This document shows positions 35,207 to 37,236 of a stretch of 37,236 bases of DNA, in pieces; the stretch's first letter is position 1; each line of letters opens with the position of its first letter. The stretch comes from Metallosphaera yellowstonensis MK1 (GTDB taxonomy: Archaea > Thermoproteota > Thermoprotei_A > Sulfolobales > Sulfolobaceae). The stretch spans positions 110,604-147,839 of the forward strand of contig NZ_JH597761.1 in NCBI RefSeq assembly GCF_000243315.1, given 5' to 3'. The notes under the pieces are model-generated. The model was not told where the DNA came from and ran no database searches. It worked only from the letters and a program-made list of their open reading frames with translations. The position numbers and the translations under genes are program-made.

Positions 35207-36463
35207 CTACACCTTATTTAATAATCTTGAAGTATAAATTCTTTTTAGCTTTTGAATTATCTCTGTTATAGTTTTATATTCAATATTATAATCATTAATT
35301 ATTTTAATTAATTCTTCTTTTTTATTAACTATATTTTTAGTATTATCTCTAAATAGATTCAAAAGTTTCTTTCTTTTAATCTCATCTTTTAAAATATTAT
35401 TGACTAACAAAGTATATAATTGTTCATTCTCAAAAGCAATGGAAGTTAGTTCCGGATGCACAAATATTATATTATTTCTATTATCAACAACAAAAATCCT
35501 TATTTTAAAGTCGTTATAATTAAAAGAAAACATCTCTTCTATATCATTTCCAGATTGTATGTAAATATTCATTTTTATTGGCGAACTATTTACCTTTTGT
35601 ATAAATTTAGAGAATTTTTCAATTATATTTTTGAATTCCTGAAAACTACATATTTTAAGAAAATCATCATTATCTAACTTAGTTACATATATACTTCTAA
35701 GTATCATTAGGATAATCCTTGATTTTATATCTAATTTATTATAATATCCTCCTTTTTCGTTATTATACTCTATAAGGAAGTTATTATTGCTTATTTTACA
35801 TTTATCCTCTCCTGTTCTCTCTATAATAATCCTCTTAACTAATAGATACGTCAATAAATTTTTCTCTATGTTATTATCTAAATTAATATTTCTAAAATTT
35901 AAATTTATATCCAAGTATTTACCATTAGTATCTATACTAGCATAAGTATGATAAATTTTGAATATAGTTAGGTGTCTTTGTCTAACATATATGTAAATGT
36001 TTCCACGAAATATGTTATTCTCGTTAAATGGTAGACTCAAAGAAAATAGCCAATATGTACCATAAGTATCCAATAACTTATCATTAGATAAAACATTTCC
36101 GTTATGACTTTTATTGTAATCGCAAATACCACAAGAATGACATATTAAACTCTTGTCATATTTAACTATCTTATTAGAAAATTCTCTGAAAAAATCTTTG
36201 TGCTGTCCCCAATATTTATAAGTCATTATCCTATCCTGAGTTAAAACATATATTGGCAGAAACATACCCGTATTGAATACGTTCCCTTTCCAAAGAAAAA
36301 TTCGTTTGACAGTGATTGGACCTACTAGATTACCTAAATTAAAAAAGTATACATGGGTACCACCGTAAGCATAGTCCCGAATGCTATTATATTGTTGCTC
36401 GTATTTATTGCAACCACGAAGAAGGAATTTTACGTGTTCCTCATGATCGGACTTATCCGCCAT
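35207..36463 (-). CDS. unrecognised 418-aa protein heading the helicase operon
   Basis: A 418-aa protein without a motif I know. A cysteine triplet, CHSCGIC (about residues 108-114), could hold zinc. It is rich in Asn, Ile, Tyr and Lys, as AT-rich genes are, with many beta-strand-like stretches in the first 200 residues and a helical C-terminal 80 residues. It is the first gene of the operon with the helicase and DUF1998-PLD protein, so it is likely a core or recognition subunit of the same complex, in the position where DISARM variants carry drmD, drmE or other variable genes. Start ATG 36463 fits a TATA box about 30 bp upstream. Confidence 0.75.
   Translation of the reverse strand: MADKSDHEEHVKFLLRGCNKYEQQYNSIRDYAYGGTHVYFFNLGNLVGPITVKRIFLWKGNVFNTGMFLPIYVLTQDRIMTYKYWGQHKDFFREFSNKIVKYDKSLICHSCGICDYNKSHNGNVLSNDKLLDTYGTYWLFSLSLPFNENNIFRGNIYIYVRQRHLTIFKIYHTYASIDTNGKYLDINLNFRNINLDNNIEKNLLTYLLVKRIIIERTGEDKCKISNNNFLIEYNNEKGGYYNKLDIKSRIILMILRSIYVTKLDNDDFLKICSFQEFKNIIEKFSKFIQKVNSSPIKMNIYIQSGNDIEEMFSFNYNDFKIRIFVVDNRNNIIFVHPELTSIAFENEQLYTLLVNNILKDEIKRKKLLNLFRDNTKNIVNKKEELIKIINDYNIEYKTITEIIQKLKRIYTSRLLNKV
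36234..36320. repeat. 87-bp direct repeat, copy 1 (inside the 418-aa gene)
   Basis: Identical base for base to 36506-36592. It covers codons about 48-76 of the 418-aa gene. Confidence 0.9.
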
Positions 36464-36491
36464 TTGAATCTCATTCTACTTTGTTATAATG

Positions 36492-36503
36492 TGGTATATA
36501 ATT
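36492..36503 (-). promoter_or_regulatory. TATA box of the helicase operon
   Basis: AAATTATATACC on the minus strand about 30-40 bp before ATG 36463. The duplicated 87-bp block begins directly upstream (36506), so promoter elements further out have been replaced. Confidence 0.5.
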
Positions 36504-36505
36504 TT

Positions 36506-36592
36506 TCCTGAGTTAAAACATATATTGGCAGAAACATACCCGTATTGAATACGTTCCCTTTCCAAAGAAAAATTCGTTTGACAGTGATTGGA
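36506..36592. repeat. 87-bp direct repeat, copy 2 (between promoter and IS)
   Basis: A perfect copy of 36234-36320, lying upstream of the gene it came from and touching the IS end at 36593. It contains no start and is a displaced gene fragment. Confidence 0.9.
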
Positions 36593-37236
36593 GGGCGATT
36601 CAGGGCTCCTTTGCGAATTGTAATATCTCTGTTGATTTGGACTTATTCAATGGAGGAATTATTGGATATATTTGACCATTTCACGAAGAAATAAGGAACC
36701 TTGTAATATTATTACAAGAGCGAGATAACAGGTCGAGAGGTTGTAGTTGAGGGCTATGGCCTGGGCGATCTGGAGTATCCTCCAGGGAGAGTGGCACTTC
36801 CCGAACCTCCTCCTCTCCAGGAGGGAGTTGAAGGACTCGGCCAGGTTGTTCGACCTGAGGAGGGGCCAGAGCTCCCTGGGGGCGAGGAGGTAGGAGGGGA
36901 GAGCCACGGGTGGGGACGGACTCGGCGAGGGAGAGGAGGAGGTCCAGCAAGACCCTCACCCTCCTGTCCACCCTCCGTTTGAGGTGGACCAGGCAGGTCT
37001 GCCTCGCGACCTTGATCCCGGAGCGGGAGATTGCCGTGTCTAGGGCCTTCACCCCGTCGGCTACGACCAGGGTGAGGTTGTACCTCCTCCACAGCCTCAC
37101 CGGGAGGTCCCAGTAGCTCACGACGTCCTCCTCCCTGGTCGGGACCACGTCAAGCACGGCCCTCACACCGTGGTCAGTGAGTCCCAACGCGATTAAGAGG
37201 ACCCCCCTCCTCCCTCCCCTCAACTTCACGTACTTC
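36593..37236 (-). mobile_element. IS256-like element, inverted copy at window edge
   Basis: It begins with GGGCGATTCAGGGCTCC and matches, in reverse, the right half of the element at 21357-22512 with scattered differences. On the minus strand it encodes LRGGRRGVLLIALGL, VVADGVKALDTAISRSG and a C-terminal LLRSNNLAESFNSLLERRRFG in a shifted frame. The rest lies beyond the window. With the left copy it brackets the whole defence island. Confidence 0.82.
36659..37236 (-). pseudogene. IS256-like transposase, C-terminal part, frameshifted
   Basis: The central catalytic region runs in one frame until about 36900. It then continues only in a second frame (from about 36907) that reads ALPSYLLAPRELWPLLRSNN and FGKCHSPWRILQIAQAIALN. 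The frame change shows this copy is also defective, though its C-terminal end is better preserved than in the copy at 21416-22462. Confidence 0.7.

Noticed and set aside
1-37236. CRISPR array
   Set aside because: No set of regularly spaced identical repeats of 24-37 bp was seen on either strand; the repeats present are IS ends, MITEs and one 87-bp duplication.
1-37236. tRNA or rRNA genes, including a tRNA as integration site
   Set aside because: No cloverleaf with a T-loop (GGTTCRAATCC-like) and acceptor stem was recognised; the island borders are IS ends instead.

Overview
The window looks like part of a chromosome from an acidophilic thermophilic crenarchaeon of the order Sulfolobales. Supporting signs are a sulredoxin-like Rieske protein, a tandem pair of thymidylate-kinase homologues, VapBC, HEPN/MNT and DUF4143 genes, many IS and MITE copies, and TATA boxes placed about 25 bp before start codons (leaderless transcription). 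The species cannot be fixed from the sequence alone. The left ~16.6 kb is visibly GC-richer (AGG/GAG/CTC codons) than the right ~14 kb, which is strongly AT-rich and looks acquired.

Region 1 (1-10.9 kb) is chromosomal and scarred by transposons. It starts with the tip of an IS5-like element. Next come a minus-strand cluster (75-aa protein, TenA/PqqC-like protein, TA0938-like zinc protein) and a Rieske protein, then a hypothetical protein and an aldose-1-epimerase gene broken by two insertions. An ATPase/winged-helix pair, proC and a CAP-like protein follow. Last is an MFS transporter gene split by a 263-bp hairpin element that itself received an IS5-like element. Removing both insertions restores the MFS reading frame.

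Region 2 (11-16.7 kb) holds a truncated IS256-like element, an AT-rich HEPN/MNT pair and a methyltransferase. It ends in a tightly overlapping five-gene module: SixA-like phosphatase, Ppx/GppA, thymidylate kinase, a kinase paralogue lacking key residues, and a CHAD protein. The content suggests polyphosphate handling.

Region 3 (16.7-21.3 kb) is a toxin-antitoxin and IS graveyard. It has a vapB whose vapC was cut by a transposon fragment, a DUF4143 ATPase with palindromic promoter sites, a decayed 1066-bp transposon, an intact vapBC and nested IS/MITE remnants.

Region 4 (21.4-37.2 kb) is a candidate antiviral defence island bounded by two inverted IS256-like copies. Reading leftward from the right edge, one operon encodes an unrecognised 418-aa protein, an SF2 helicase with a zinc ribbon (DrmA-like), and a DUF1998 protein fused to a C-terminal phospholipase-D domain (DrmB plus DrmC in one chain). 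Facing it is a 358-aa DPPY DNA methylase. Further left are a nuclease-helicase (PD-(D/E)XK-like N-terminus plus DUF2075 helicase), a small downstream gene interrupted by a MITE, and a DUF1156 DNA methylase translationally coupled to a DUF499 ATPase. The DUF499 gene is frameshifted twice and cut off by the IS. Together these resemble DISARM-related / DUF499-DUF1156 defence arrays (host-DNA modification plus helicase, PLD and nuclease effectors) in an arrangement that may be new. The DUF499 arm is probably inactive here.
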